Assembly: GCA_026018925.1 (NCBI GenBank)
Contig: JAKSZU010000009.1
Coordinates: 68,994,949-69,058,948 of the forward strand
Direction of reading: 5' to 3'
Source of the DNA: Tupaia tana
Taxonomy: Eukaryota; Chordata; Mammalia; Scandentia; Tupaiidae
Length of the DNA stretch: 64,000 nt
The notes under the pieces were generated by a model. That model saw only the letters and a list, made by a program, of their open reading frames with translations. It did not search any database and was not told the origin of the DNA. Positions 11,775 to 23,424 of the stretch are shown piece after piece; position 1 is the stretch's first letter; each line of letters starts with the position of its first letter. The position numbers and the translations under genes were made by a program.

Positions 11775-12148
11775 CTGCACCTCATTTGGACACCCTGGCA
11801 AAACCATATATGGGGATTTTGCCCAAACTTACATGACTGAAAATGGTATATAATTCTGGAACATCTTGAATCTTTAGATTTTTTTGGTTTGTTTTTATTT
11901 TCCCAGGTAGTCATGAAAATCACCAGATATAACAAGCCAGATTTTCTATTTTCCTCAAGTACAGTCTTTTATCTTTATTTTTTAATGGCCTTTATAAGTT
12001 TTAGAGCACCGAAAGCTCTCAGATTTAATTCTAAATTGCATGAGTTTGTAGAGCTTCTCTGTTGGGCTGGCTTTCTTAAGCCTGAGGAATGTTGGTCTTC
12101 AGGGTATGTAAGTGAACATAATTGTGTTGGTTCATCCAAATCAGAATT
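11775..12148. other. Unassigned DNA, no gene seen
   Basis: The frames on both strands between 11889 and 12338 run across unassigned DNA into the SINE and have no recognisable protein character. Confidence 0.5.
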
Positions 12149-12165
12149 GAAATCAATGGATTTTG

Positions 12166-12250
12166 GGTCAGCAGGTGGCGTGGTGGTTAAAGGTGCTGGA
12201 CTCCCACATGGCCAACCATGGTTCAAACCTGGTGGCTTGCTTTCTCACTT

Positions 12251-12296
<46 letters not shown>

Positions 12297-12360
12297 CAAA
12301 CTGGAAAATATAATAATAATGACAATAGACAAAGTTAAATAAATTAATTTTTTAAAAAAA
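12166..12360 (+). mobile_element. tRNA-derived SINE, short form, with (CT)n
   Basis: Head ggtcagcaggtggcgtggtggttaa, joined after ctggtggctt directly to a TC stretch with a (CT)n run at 12257-12293. The long-form middle is absent. TSD gaaatcaatggattttt is perfect on both sides. Confidence 0.92.
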
Positions 12361-12682
12361 GAAATCAATGGATTTTTTAGGTCTTTGTAAAATGTTTGGA
12401 GTAACTACAAATTTATAAAACAATGGATGCTTTATATTTTCATGGATTAGTTAAGTTTTTTTTTCTCCACCACTGAAGAAGGTTTTCATTTAATGCATCA
12501 CTGAAATTCAATCCAATGCAAATCTTTAGAAATATTTTTCTTCCATTTTATTTAACTACAGATTTTGGTCAAAATTGGTACACAGAAGTAATTTTAAATT
12601 GCAGAGAATGCTACAATAGGTGACAACCAGGTCAGAATAAAATGCAATAGCAGTTGTGTATTTGTTTAAATATTTTACCAGA

Positions 12683-12917
12683 GTTGGGCTGGCTCCATGG
12701 CTTGGTAATTAAAGCAGGTGGATCCCGTGTGGCTATCCATACTAAGTCCCAGACCCAGCAGCTTAAGAAATACTCTGGGCAGGTGTATATGCATGTACAA
12801 AATCCTGAGAGAAGGAACTGATGGAGAAGGAAGTGAGGCCTGACCTTTCCCCAGAGAGAGTGCTTTCTCCTCTCCCTCTGTGTCTGTGTGTCTCTCTGGC
12901 AAGCCCACACAACCTCT

Positions 12918-12963
<46 letters not shown>
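12683..12963 (+). mobile_element. tRNA-derived SINE, old-head form, 44-A tail
   Basis: The head reads ggctggctccatggcttggt, unlike the common gggaccagcag head, but the middle and the ccacacaacctctagcaaaa end match the family. The pure poly(A) at 12920-12963 is unexpectedly long for such a diverged copy. Confidence 0.75.
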
Positions 12964-12964
<1 letters not shown>

Positions 12965-13196
12965 ATAGCAGGGTGTATATAGTAAGTGCTACTGTTCTCA
13001 TTTTATTTCAAACCAAATTTCACTCACATATTTTCACACGACAACTTCTAGATTGAAAGAGGAATAATTATAGTCTATGAGTACTTTTGGAAGCCCTTAA
13101 AAATGCCTCCACAGAATGACAGTAATATCCCTCCCTCAAATGTCAATGGCTTAGTGAAATACAGTAAAGAACCCTCAAAACAATATCTGACTTTTG

Positions 13197-13463
13197 GGGA
13201 ACCAGCAGTTAGCGTAATGGTTATGTCTCTGGACTCCCACGTAGTCAACCGCGGTTTGCGTCCCGGACCCGGTGGCTTAAAACTCATGCCGGGCGCATGT
13301 GCGTGCGTGCCCAAGATCCCGAGAGGAGAATGGAGGAGAAGGGATTGTGGCGTGACCTTCCCCCCTGGGGGGTGATTTCTCGCTTTCTGTCTCTCTGTCT
13401 CTCTCTGTCTGTCTGGCAAGAGCATGCACTCTATAGCGAGAATCTCTCCAAAAAAAAAAAAAA
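13197..13463 (+). mobile_element. tRNA-derived SINE, long form, young
   Basis: Near-complete with many CpGs (gcgtcccggacccgg). TSD caatatctgacttttg is perfect. It forms an inverted pair with the next SINE. Confidence 0.95.
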
Positions 13464-13550
13464 TCAATATCTGACTTTTGTTGGTTTTAAGTATTTTCAT
13501 AGTTAGCATTAATATAAGAGATTTAAATAGAGCTTCCCAATGATAATAGC

Positions 13551-13814
13551 AGTTTTTTTTTTTTTTAAGGTTTTTGCTATAGGGCGCATGCGCTTGCCAG
13601 ACAGACAGAGAGAGACAGAGAGACAGAAAGCAAGAAATCACCACCCAGGGGGTTTGGCCATGCCGCATTCCCTTCTCCTCCTTTCTCCTCTCAGGATCTT
13701 GGGCACGCACGCACACGCGCCCGGCGTGAGTTTAACCCAACGGGTCTGGGACTCGAACTGTGATCGACTACGTGGGAGTCCAGCGACATAGCCATTACGC
13801 CAACTGCTGGTCCC
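13551..13814 (-). mobile_element. tRNA-derived SINE, long form, young
   Basis: CpG-rich copy on the minus strand, 87 bp from the plus-strand copy before it. TSDs cccaatgataatagcag and cccaataatagcag. Confidence 0.95.
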
Positions 13815-14345
13815 AATAATAGCAGGTTTTTTTCAAGTAAAATACAGAGGAATGTTTTTATTTAAAAAGTCACTGAAGTCACTTCAGGTAGTTCAGAAAT
13901 CTTTTGTCCCTCACTTATTCTTCCATTGGGTGATTTTCTTTATGTTTGTTGTGTCTTCTTCATAACTCCCACTTACCCTAGATATTTTCTTACTATTAAT
14001 TTCACTGTTACCTGTACTGCTCTACTTAGATTTATTCTAACTGCCATTATGTAAGTTTTTTCATCCAAGATTGTGAACTTGTTGCTCAGTGAAGTTAGGT
14101 ATCATGAAGTAGGTTTTTCATTTCATTTATTTGTTATTTTTTCTTTGTCTGTATTGTTAATCCTCATCAAGAACAGAATATGTGTTATGGGAAATCAATA
14201 AGTGCTTATTAAATACTTGACTGAGAAGTCTTCACTCTGGTTCATAATCGCAAATAATTCTTTTTAAAAATTCAACAGCACAATTAAACAAGTATAGTTA
14301 TTAACTAAAGAAAAGGAATAGAATTCAATTATGAAAATTATAATG
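13815..14345 (+). other. Mostly unassigned, L2-like piece near 14060-14220
   Basis: The 3' part (gaacagaatatgtgttatgg, aatcaataagtgcttattaaa) resembles the L2 3' end from memory. No gene seen. Confidence 0.4.
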
Positions 14346-14349
14346 AATA

Positions 14350-14518
14350 AGGGACCAGCAGTTGGCGTAATGGCTATGTCACTGGACACCCATGTAGTCA
14401 ACCATAGTTTGAGTCCCAGACTGCCGGGCGCATGTGCGTGCATGCCCAAGGTCCTGAGAGGAGAATGAAGGGAAAAGGGATTGTCATATGGCCATCCCCC
14501 CTGAGGGGTGATTTCTCA

Positions 14519-14556
<38 letters not shown>

Positions 14557-14602
14557 TTCTGGTGAGTGCACATGCCCTATAGCAAAAATCTCTCTAAAAA
14601 AA
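14350..14602 (+). mobile_element. tRNA-derived SINE, long form, shortened head
   Basis: The head-to-middle junction lacks about 20 bp (gagtcccagactgccggg), and a (CT)n run lies at 14520-14552. TSD aaaattataatgaataa on both sides. Confidence 0.92.
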
Positions 14603-14604
14603 AT

Positions 14605-15215
14605 TATAATGAATAAAAATTACGAAGTCAGTGCTAATAGTATTCTTTATATATAGGCCTGAATTATTTAGAACCATATCATACTTGTAGCAGGAGGTAA
14701 TAGTAAGGGATGATATAATGATATATAATATTTTCTGTGAAGTATCATGGAATACTAACTGAATGTTATTCTTTTATCCACTAACAAAACACAGGTACTA
14801 GTTCTAGGTATGCATTGTAAGTAGAGAAGAAACTGAGGGAAGTGAAATGCCACCAGTAAAGTCTTGCTTTTGTTTACCAAGGTCTGAATGTGAATTTATG
14901 CTTTCATTCTACACATACTTACATAGCACTTATTATGAGGTCAGTATTTTTTGTTTGAATTGAATGGAAATAATGAGACTTTTTATACAAGCATACTAAA
15001 ATATTTTTATATTCTTCGATTGGCACTTCTTTTTAAATCCTTGCGTAGTCACCCAAAACATTCTAACTCAACTTTATAGCCAGACACAGTGGCATTTTGA
15101 GCTCGCTCATGCACATTTCTCAAAAAAAAGAAAGGACATTATGAATTTTTTCAATAACCACAAAAAACCTCAAATGACAAAAAATTGACATCACCAATGG
15201 TACTCTAAAAAAAGT
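14605..15215. other. Unassigned DNA, no gene seen
   Basis: AT-rich, no recognised repeat. Confidence 0.5.
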
Positions 15216-15219
15216 TCTT

Positions 15220-15484
15220 GGGACCAGCAGTTAGCATAATGGCTATGTCGCTGAACTCCCATGTAGCCGATCGTGGTTCGAGTCCCGGACCCGGTGGCTG
15301 AAACTCACGTCGGGCGTGTGTTCGTGCATGGCCAAGATCCCGAGAGGAGAATGGAGGAGAAGGGATTGTGGCGTGGCCAACGCCCCTGGGGGGTGATTTC
15401 TTGCTTTCTAGCTCTCTGTCTCTCTCTGTCTTTCTGGCGAGCGCACACACCCTGTAGCAAAAACCTCTCCAAAAAAAAAAAAAA
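15220..15484 (+). mobile_element. tRNA-derived SINE, long form
   Basis: Complete copy with B-box gttcgagtcccgg. Poly(A) about 15. Short imperfect TSD around aaaaagttctt. Confidence 0.93.
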
Positions 15485-16970
15485 ATGTTCTTTGGGTTCT
15501 TAAGTTCAAGTATAAAAATTAAAAGGAGAGATTATAAACTGTTTAGAACAATCACAGCATCTTGGATCTGGAGTCCAAACTAAAGGGTGTGTGGTAGAAA
15601 AAAATGTGCTTCAGTGGAAAATCATATATTGTTTAGAGTATATCTTTCTGAGTTATCTGATTCTGATTCAATGAGAGCAATATTACAATTCTGGGAATGA
15701 TAGATAACTGGCAAAATAAAATGATTATTTATAGATATGAAAATTCTGACTCATAGAGATTCCATTTGAATTCCCTTCCTCACTGTGAGAAAGTTATTTT
15801 TGCTTCCATGTGTACATTCATTATTATTGATATATAAATGTGTCTGTTATTTTAATTCTCCTTTGAACTGGTTATAACATTTTGCCATTTTATTAATGGA
15901 TTAAATAAAACCCTGAAACGTGTTCATTTTATATCTATATGAGAGTTTTGCTTTTATCTTTTTTGGTGAGAATTATCCTTTAACAAGGGAAATACCTTTA
16001 AGAAAATTATACTGCTTATTATTTTGTGATTGTTAAAATATAATACTGTTAAATGAAGAGTGGAATGAAATAACAGAAATTTAAAGGAACACATCACTGA
16101 ATTCAAAAGTGGTTGAAGTGTTTTATGAGAGATATAAGACTTGTACATGAGCCTTGAAAAAAATTATGAAGGGGAAGGTAACAGCGCCACTCTAGATGAG
16201 CGAACAGATTAAACAAGGACATGGAAGCAGAAATTTAGGCAGTGTTCATGGAGCAATAGAAAGGCTATAGAAAGCCAGATGATGGATATGCTTGCACAAA
16301 CAGAACATGAAAGGCAAGGTATCAGCTTTTGAAAGGGGTGTGGAGATACAAAAGTTCAGGATAAAGTCAATCTTGTGGGTGATGCTTGAGAAAAGTATGA
16401 TGGCCCTGTGGTGACACTGCTTCATTTGCAGAAGTAGCAGTAATTACGAACCAACTCAGGTGTGACTGAGAATCTGCTTTGAGAGGCCTTTGTTTCCCTG
16501 CTCTTCTACTTTGCATTACACCCACTCTCAACAGCATAGCAACAGAGCTAAAGTTACAGTGAAGTGAAAAATGCTTGTTTATTCATTTAAACTTGATCTT
16601 AGACAACTATGGTAGGTAATTTTATTTAGAATAATGGATATTTTCACATAGAACCAACTAATTCCTCAAAATCTTGTTTATAGCAGCACCTTAGGGTTTA
16701 TCCTTGGCAATATGATTTAGATTTAAGCTCCCCATCTGTTGGATGTCATCTTAGATTAAAAAAAGGGAAGTCTTCTCTTTTAAAAGATTTTAATTAATTT
16801 TATTTAAAGGAAACATTACCTTAAATCAGATAGATTAATTACATTTCCGAATATTAATATGAGCAACAATCCATATTTAGGACTCCTGATACCAAATTCT
16901 GCATAGCGTTTGCTAATTAGTGCTATGAGTCAGATTGAAATAAGATTATCCTGAGAATTGTCAAAGGGAC
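15485..16970. other. Unassigned DNA, no gene seen
   Basis: No SINE for about 1.5 kb. The 16160-16430 stretch is purine-rich and reads like a very old interspersed repeat, but I cannot assign it. Confidence 0.45.
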
Positions 16971-16974
16971 GGCA

Positions 16975-17110
16975 CACGCTCATGGCATTAGAAGGCACAC
17001 GACTTGGGTCTGAGCCACGATTTGCTCCATGACTCACTGTGGCACTCTGAAGAAGCTACTTCAGCATCTCAGTTTTCTCATTAGGAAATGAAATGGCAAA
17101 AGCCAGATTC
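16975..17110 (+). mobile_element. MIR fragment
   Basis: Order of weakly kept MIR motifs: cacgacttgggtctgagcc, gactcactgtggcactctga, agctacttcagcatctcag, ttctcattaggaaatg. Diverged but colinear. Confidence 0.65.
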
Positions 17111-17870
17111 CCAGCTGCTTCAAAATGATAGATGAAGCAGCCTTAGCTCTAAAAGCGAGTGTCAACATTTTAATACAATTTGATCTGAGAGGAAAAAGTC
17201 TTTGCTTATTAAAATTAGTTCAATCAAAGAAAGGAAGAGCCATACACTGATTGATGATAGTCAAAGTATTGGTCTATGAGGAATCAACTTAACAGATTTG
17301 GTCCATTCACATGTGTATGTGTACATGCATGTGTGTTAACATCCCATTCACATTTGTATATGTATATTTCTCCCATGCAGTGCCCTTTTCTCCCCTTGGC
17401 ATCATCATTTCTTTCTAACATATGAAATCATCTTTCAAACAAAATGCAAAAAAAAGCAAGTCATTGCCTTTTTGTCTTCAGCTGGCATGCGGTAGTCTAA
17501 CAAATAAATACACTAATTTACTTTTCTAAGGACTTTCCTTGGTAATGGCCATAATGACCTAAATAATTATTGCTTTTTCTACTGTTTATCTGAAGTTTCA
17601 CTCATTTTGCTGCCAAATATTTCCTGAGTATTCTTTTCCCAATACACTTTTTCCTTATTAAATTCCAGCTGTCTGACTTCTACCATAAATTTGTTAAAAA
17701 ATTACCAGCGGTTTTGCTAAGTCCAGTGAATGTCTCTGTAGTCCTCTATGCTTTTAATCACTTTCATGTTCCTTAGACATTCTCACATTTCTTGGGTATT
17801 AAGATATTTTACTATCTTGACTCTTATTTCATTTGCTACTCCATAATATTATATCATTTTTATAATTTAT
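17111..17870. other. Unassigned DNA, no gene seen
   Basis: AT-rich; alternating CATG/TGTA text at 17305-17370. No gene or named repeat. Confidence 0.5.
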
Positions 17871-17874
17871 TGAT

Positions 17875-18065
17875 TTGAATTTCTTCATGAAAGAGAGAGA
17901 GAAAGACAAAGACTCTCAACAGGGTCTCCTCGTGTCACTACCCTCTTTCTCCAGTCCTCCAACTAGTCAATTTCTTTTGCATGAGCTCCTGGAATGTTTC
18001 AGGTCAACTTGAGATCCAAACCTGTGGTTGCATGTGGATCCCAGCACCTGTACTAAAGTGACTGG
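17875..18065 (-). mobile_element. Diverged SINE, probably old-head form
   Basis: Order tail, GA-rich run (gaaagagagagagaaagac), middle, then a degraded head (gtggatcccagcacctgta). Related to the copies at 12683 and 18365, much decayed. Confidence 0.55.
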
Positions 18066-18229
18066 ACCACATCATCATATTCTTTACTTACATCTTCTTT
18101 TCATTCTATCATATACCACCTAATCATGAGCATGCCCTAAACTCCATATCTATTCCACAATCATTTCTGCTTTCTTATTTATTCAACTACTGCTCTGTGT
18201 AAATGACTCAAACCAAACCAACACACTTA

Positions 18230-18985
18230 TGTGCACTTACATGCATTGTAATATTTAAGAACATATGCTACTAAATAATACACTACTATCTCAAATTCAA
18301 GGCATCTGAAACTGAAATCAAACTTCTCAAAAAACTGGCTCCCCTTTCTTTCTCTCTAGTTCTTTTTTTTAACTTTTCTCTTTATTCAGGATGATAGGAT
18401 ACATGCATGAACACATGAGAGAGAGAGAGAGAGAGAGAGACACACACACACACACAGAGAAAGAGGAGTATCCTCTACAAAGTCTGGTCACACAGCCTTG
18501 CCCTTCCTCCAGCCCATCTGATCCTAGGCACTCACATACATGCCCAGAATGTTCTAGGCTGACTGGGCCAGGATTAGAGCTTCAGTGGCCATGCAAGATC
18601 CAGCTACTCTTGAGCAGTGCATTTCCAATGTGGCAAAGAGCCAGCCCAAGTAGCTCCCCTTCTTATATAGACTATTTCTATCACTCTTTTAGTTTTCTAG
18701 GTTAAAAATTGGAAGCTATTTTAACTCATTCTTCTTTTCTTCTGCGTCCAATGCCTTATTGAGTTCTCTATCTTTTTTTATTTTAGTAATTCTGACACAC
18801 TTCTTTGCCATTTTTCTGCTATTCATCCTAGTGCAGACCTTTATAAACTCATACTTGCCTTTCTGTAATATTATTGTCTTCCTAATGCATGTCATTCACT
18901 ATATACCATATACTCTTTCCTGTTAAGTTGCTCCTCTCAAAGAAAGCATCTTGTTGTACCTATAGTCAATAGACACCCAATGTGA
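18230..18985 (+). other. Old repeat-like stretch split by a SINE
   Basis: Text on both sides of the SINE (aggcatctgaaactgaaatc before it; ccaatgccttattgagttct after it) resembles a widespread mammalian repeat that I recall but cannot name. No coding frame. Confidence 0.35.
18365..18655 (-). mobile_element. Old-head SINE with (GA)n(CA)n
   Basis: Minus-strand copy: (GA)n(CA)n at 18418-18456, a cctctacaaagtctggtcac middle, and a head ending in tggcaaagagccagcccaag, the complement of the old-head start. Diverged. Confidence 0.65.
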
Positions 18986-20235
18986 GATGTTTATTTTATT
19001 CATTTTTAAAAAGTTTTGCATTCTTCTCAAAATAGATCATGGGAGAAAATGATATGAATGATTAAAGATCTCAATTACTTGAGCTCCAAGTAATTATTTT
19101 GGTGTTCTAAATTTTTACATAATATATTACTCTTATTTTAATTAAAAAAATCTTGTACATCAAAGCATTACCAGCTATCAAAACTATGTCTGGAAAGGAT
19201 TTTGCTTCATTCCAACTCAGTTTTGAGATGTGCTTCAGGGACTGCGAAAGTGGTAACCAGCAGAGCATTATCAATTCCCCAGCAGAGGGAGAATAATAAG
19301 TACATGCTCATTCTGTCATCAGAGAAGTGGACACTTTAGTATTCACCAAGTGGTAAATGAATTTTGATGATTGTCTACTTACATCCATTTATAGTAGCAG
19401 CCTGTGTCTCCCTCAGCACTGTCCCATATCTATCTAGTACTAGCATATACCACTCCCTTATGACAGTATAACCCTGAATGTAAGAATTTCAATGACAAGA
19501 AGGGTCCATTAGTGTTACATTCTGCAGAATTTAATTTGAATAAATCCAATTATATCTTGGTAATGAGACTACTAAATTTTAATGTCCTCTTTAATGAGCA
19601 GTAAAATACACTCCAAAACAAACTGAACAAGTCTTTCTGCCCCAAAGGTCTTTGGGGATTAATGCAGTTAATTGACTGATGTAGAAAAAAAAGACAGATG
19701 TGCATTATTCAACTAATTTCCAGGAACTTCCAAAGCAAGCTAGATGTAGGGAACTAAGTGGAAAGTATTCATGATCACCTGAAAGAGCACAAGGAAATAA
19801 GTCCCATCTATGACTAAAATAGTTTAGCCCATGGTAGGCCTGTTTGTAAGGACTCAAGATAAGATGATAATATTTAAGTGTTTTGCATATGCTCGGTTGG
19901 TGTGAGGCACTGATATAGAGTGGATTGAGTAACTTCCTACCAGTTTGATTTGTCACTGAGACTCAGAATACACTTTTATTTGAACTAATCTTTCCTTTAC
20001 AAAGTGAAATAATAATAGATTAGTTATAAGCCAATATCTTTTCTTTTAGGGAAAAATGGAATGTAGTACTTCCAGTCCATTCATATGTTAGCCACCCACA
20101 GGGAAATGTCACAAAAAAAATACCTTGAAGACATACTTAAATATGTATGGTATAGGAGTCATTAGCTAGGGATTGAATTACTTTATGAAGTAATTTAAAT
20201 ATGCGTTCTGGTATACTATGGGATCATTTTAAATT
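18986..20235. other. Unassigned DNA, no gene seen
   Basis: No named repeat or supported frame. The 83-codon frame on the minus strand at 19705-19956 has no recognisable domain. Confidence 0.5.
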
Positions 20236-20237
20236 TT

Positions 20238-20506
20238 CTTTTTTTTTTTCCTTTGGAGACGTTTTTGCTATAGGGCACGTGGGCTTGCCAGATAGACAGA
20301 GAGAGACAGAGAGACAGAAAGCGAGAAATCACCTCCCAGGGGGGATGGCCACGCAGCAATCCCTTCTCCTCCTTTCTCCTCTCGGGATCTTGGGCGCTAC
20401 GCACACGCGTCCCGCATGAGTTTTAAGCCACCTGGGTCCGAGACACGAACCGTGGTCGACTACATGGGAGTCCAGCAACATAGCCATTACACTAACTGCT
20501 GGTCCC
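20238..20506 (-). mobile_element. tRNA-derived SINE, long form
   Basis: Complete, with the ttttaagcca variant. TSD cattttaaattttcttt is perfect on both sides. Confidence 0.95.
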
Positions 20507-20509
20507 TCA

Positions 20510-21975
20510 TTTTAAATTTTCTTTATGCTTGAGATATTACTCATTTTATACTTAACAAGTACCCTGGGTTTGAACAGCTTTGATCAAGTTAATAAAAATA
20601 TTCTAACTTTCTATTACATAAATCAGTTAAGAGTATTTTCAAGTAAATAACTTAAGTGAGTTCACCTAACAATTGTTTCCACATTTTTAAAATATATATG
20701 TGGCAGTTAATAACAGAATGCATGTGTACATTCTACAAAGTAAAGGAATATTCAAATAGTACCAGGAAAATTATTGAATTAACTATCTGAACATTAATAT
20801 TACTACATACTGATTATTCTCCTTCGGGATATTTTTCGACACAATAGAATAGTACTAGATGCTAAAGTACATTAAGTTATTTGGAAGGAAATTTCTGAAA
20901 AAATCATAGCTACATTGAGAATTAATATAACTTATGTATTTATAATAACTTTCCATTAAAATGGCAAATTCTACTGAGTATTTTAGAATTCCATAATGTC
21001 ATGGCTTTAAACAGTATAATGGATGAGAAATATCACAGAGTAATTAGAATAAGATATAGAGATCATTATCTCTCTTCTATATTTAGTGATATCAGTTTTA
21101 ATTGCTGTTTTAGTTGACTCTGTTTATGCTACTTTTAAGCTAGCAAGTTGTAATATAGGTCAAGGTAAAACAGAAAGAACTGGAGCAGAGATATGTACAG
21201 TTGGTTTTCATTGACTATAAACCAAAGGCATACACATCAATCTGGTTCTGAAGAAAATACCGTTTTCTTAATGGTTTGTTGAAGGCAGCAGTTTCTTACA
21301 TAGAGTAGAAACAATTGTGAAGTCACATTGTCGTTGCTGTTTGCTAATGCAAACTTGACAAATGGGAAAAGTAATGGCATGCTATAATTTTGGTTTGAGA
21401 ATGTCCCACTTTGTTCATCTATACATTAATTTTTAAGAGTAATTTACCATAGATTAATTTTGCTTCATAAAACCAAGAATGCTGTTCACCCCATGTCACT
21501 GTGAGATGTCAATAAAACAAATAATGTATGGTCATGGCTCTTTTGATTTGTGATTTTCTTCCAAGTCTGAACTGTATTAAAATTTTTGACTTGGACTTTT
21601 CTTGATTGAATTTAGTCATTGTTTGCCACATTTCATTGTTTATACTCAAAATAATTAATCAATACAGTCTAAGGAGCAACTACTTGGAATAGAAGCTTTG
21701 AACAATCTGTACCAGGATATTGTAACAGAGTGTTATCCCTGCCACACTCTACTAAATTATATTATGGATACAGCTCAATAGCAGCACATTAAACCTTCCC
21801 CATTCTACCAACTACCTTTGACACACTCTGTCTATTCCCATTTTGAACTGCTTACAAGTCTTTTCCTGATCTTCTTCTTACCCTTATTACAAATGTTTTG
21901 CCCCATACCAAGTAGAGTAGGGCCATGTTCGGGTATTTTTGCCTCCTTATCTTGGTAACCTTAAATTCTATACTA
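20510..21975. other. Unassigned DNA, no gene seen
   Basis: One of the longest SINE-free stretches of the window (to 22945, with the next entry). AT-rich, no recognised repeat. Confidence 0.5.
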
Positions 21976-21977
21976 TA

Positions 21978-22110
21978 TAGATAGATATATAGAGAGAGTC
22001 CTATAGATACATATATAAATATATGAACATATATCTGTATCTGTAGATAGATATATAGAGAGGTTACCTATGTATACATATATAAATATATGTATGTATA
22101 CATATAGATA
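21978..22110. repeat. 66-bp tandem duplication, AT/AG-rich
   Basis: Two units start with tagatagatatatagagag at 21978 and 22044 and continue with a shared acatatataaatatatg. The units differ by several bases. Confidence 0.85.
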
Positions 22111-22945
22111 GAATATGAAATAAGATGAAAGGCTAGAAAACATAATTTAGAAATGTGTTGACAAGTATCCAACTTTGAAGCTTAGATAAGAAATGTAGTT
22201 TTCCCAAATAATAAGTTGTCAGAGAATAAGATACTGGTTGAATATCTCTAGGAGATCAGGGATTTGGACAGTTCTCTCTAATTCTCTTGACTTTTCTCTC
22301 ATAAACTTAATATGATTACAATGGCTATGTCTATTACAGTCTATAAAATTAAATTCAAATACAGGAAAAAAAGGGGAGGCATAGGGCAGAATTTCTCCTT
22401 CCATCTTATAACTAGAAATAAATGACTAATCAAAAATGTTCTTCACCCAGCAAATTTATATTTTATTGGGTAGCACTGGCATGCCTATCTCTAATCCAGG
22501 CATGGAGACACTTTCCTTGAGATTAAGGGATTTCTGATTGATACCTTTGAGGAGAAAAACAATAAGAGAGTGGTTGTTAGACAGAGAACCAACAGGGTCT
22601 GCCACAAAGTATAAAAAAAATGTGGACACGCACATACTGGTTTTTTTTTTATCTTATATTTCAGTAGAAAAGGAAAACCTACCATGTGATAATGAATCAA
22701 TCTATTTCAGAATATATTTTTAATTTCAATTTATTTATTTGCATTCATTCACTGTACATCATTACAGCATACAAAATGAGATTTTTCATCCAGAGTACAC
22801 TGTATATTGTCTCAATCCAGCACATCAACAAACATGTTATTGTTTTATCTGCTTGATTTAATATCTCCTTTTTATTCTTACAAAGTTTTCAAAGCTTTTG
22901 GATACATACATATAGTTAAAAATAGACAGTTTAGGAAATATTTCT
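22111..22945. other. Unassigned DNA, no gene seen
   Basis: No gene or named repeat. The short frames near 22219-22723 occur on both strands and have no protein character. Confidence 0.5.
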
Positions 22946-22946
22946 T

Positions 22947-23004
22947 TTCTGTCTTTCTTTTTTTTTACTAGAAAAGGTTTTTGCCATAGGGTAAATGAGC
23001 TTGC

Positions 23005-23041
<37 letters not shown>

Positions 23042-23217
23042 AGAAAGTGAGAAATCACTCCCCGGGGAGATGGCCAGTCTGCAATTTCTTCTCTTTCTCT
23101 CAGGGTATGCACCCACACACACCCAGTGTGAGTTTTAAGCCACTGGGACTAGGACTCGAACCCTGGTCAACTATGTGGGAGTCCAGCAATGTAACCATTA
23201 CATCATCTGCTGGTCCC
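22947..23217 (-). mobile_element. tRNA-derived SINE, long form, with (GA)n
   Basis: (GA)n at 23009-23039, head end ctgctggtccc. TSDs aggaaatatttctt and aggaatatttctt. Confidence 0.9.
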
Positions 23218-23424
23218 AGGAATATTTCTTAAATGACTCTAAACGAAAGTCATGTATTTATTCATCTTTTTCAGGTTTCTTTCCAGAGGCTGTCTTCTAA
23301 GTTCTTAGCATTTTCTCACAACTTGATCATAAAGATATACATGTTACAGTAATAATGAAGATAACCAGCTATTTCTTTTGTATTATCTACATGAATACAG
23401 TCCTTTAAAAAAAATGATGAAAAC

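Noticed and set aside
13197..13290. tRNA gene call at SINE heads
   Set aside because: A and B box text is present, but the anticodon stem and acceptor pairing are not kept, and the copy continues into a SINE with a TSD.
13075..13716. 213-codon minus-strand frame, the longest in the window
   Set aside because: Made of two SINEs in opposite orientation and the spacer between them; no protein family.
21970..22110. CRISPR-like spaced repeats
   Set aside because: Only two AT-rich units with internal microsatellite; mammalian context.
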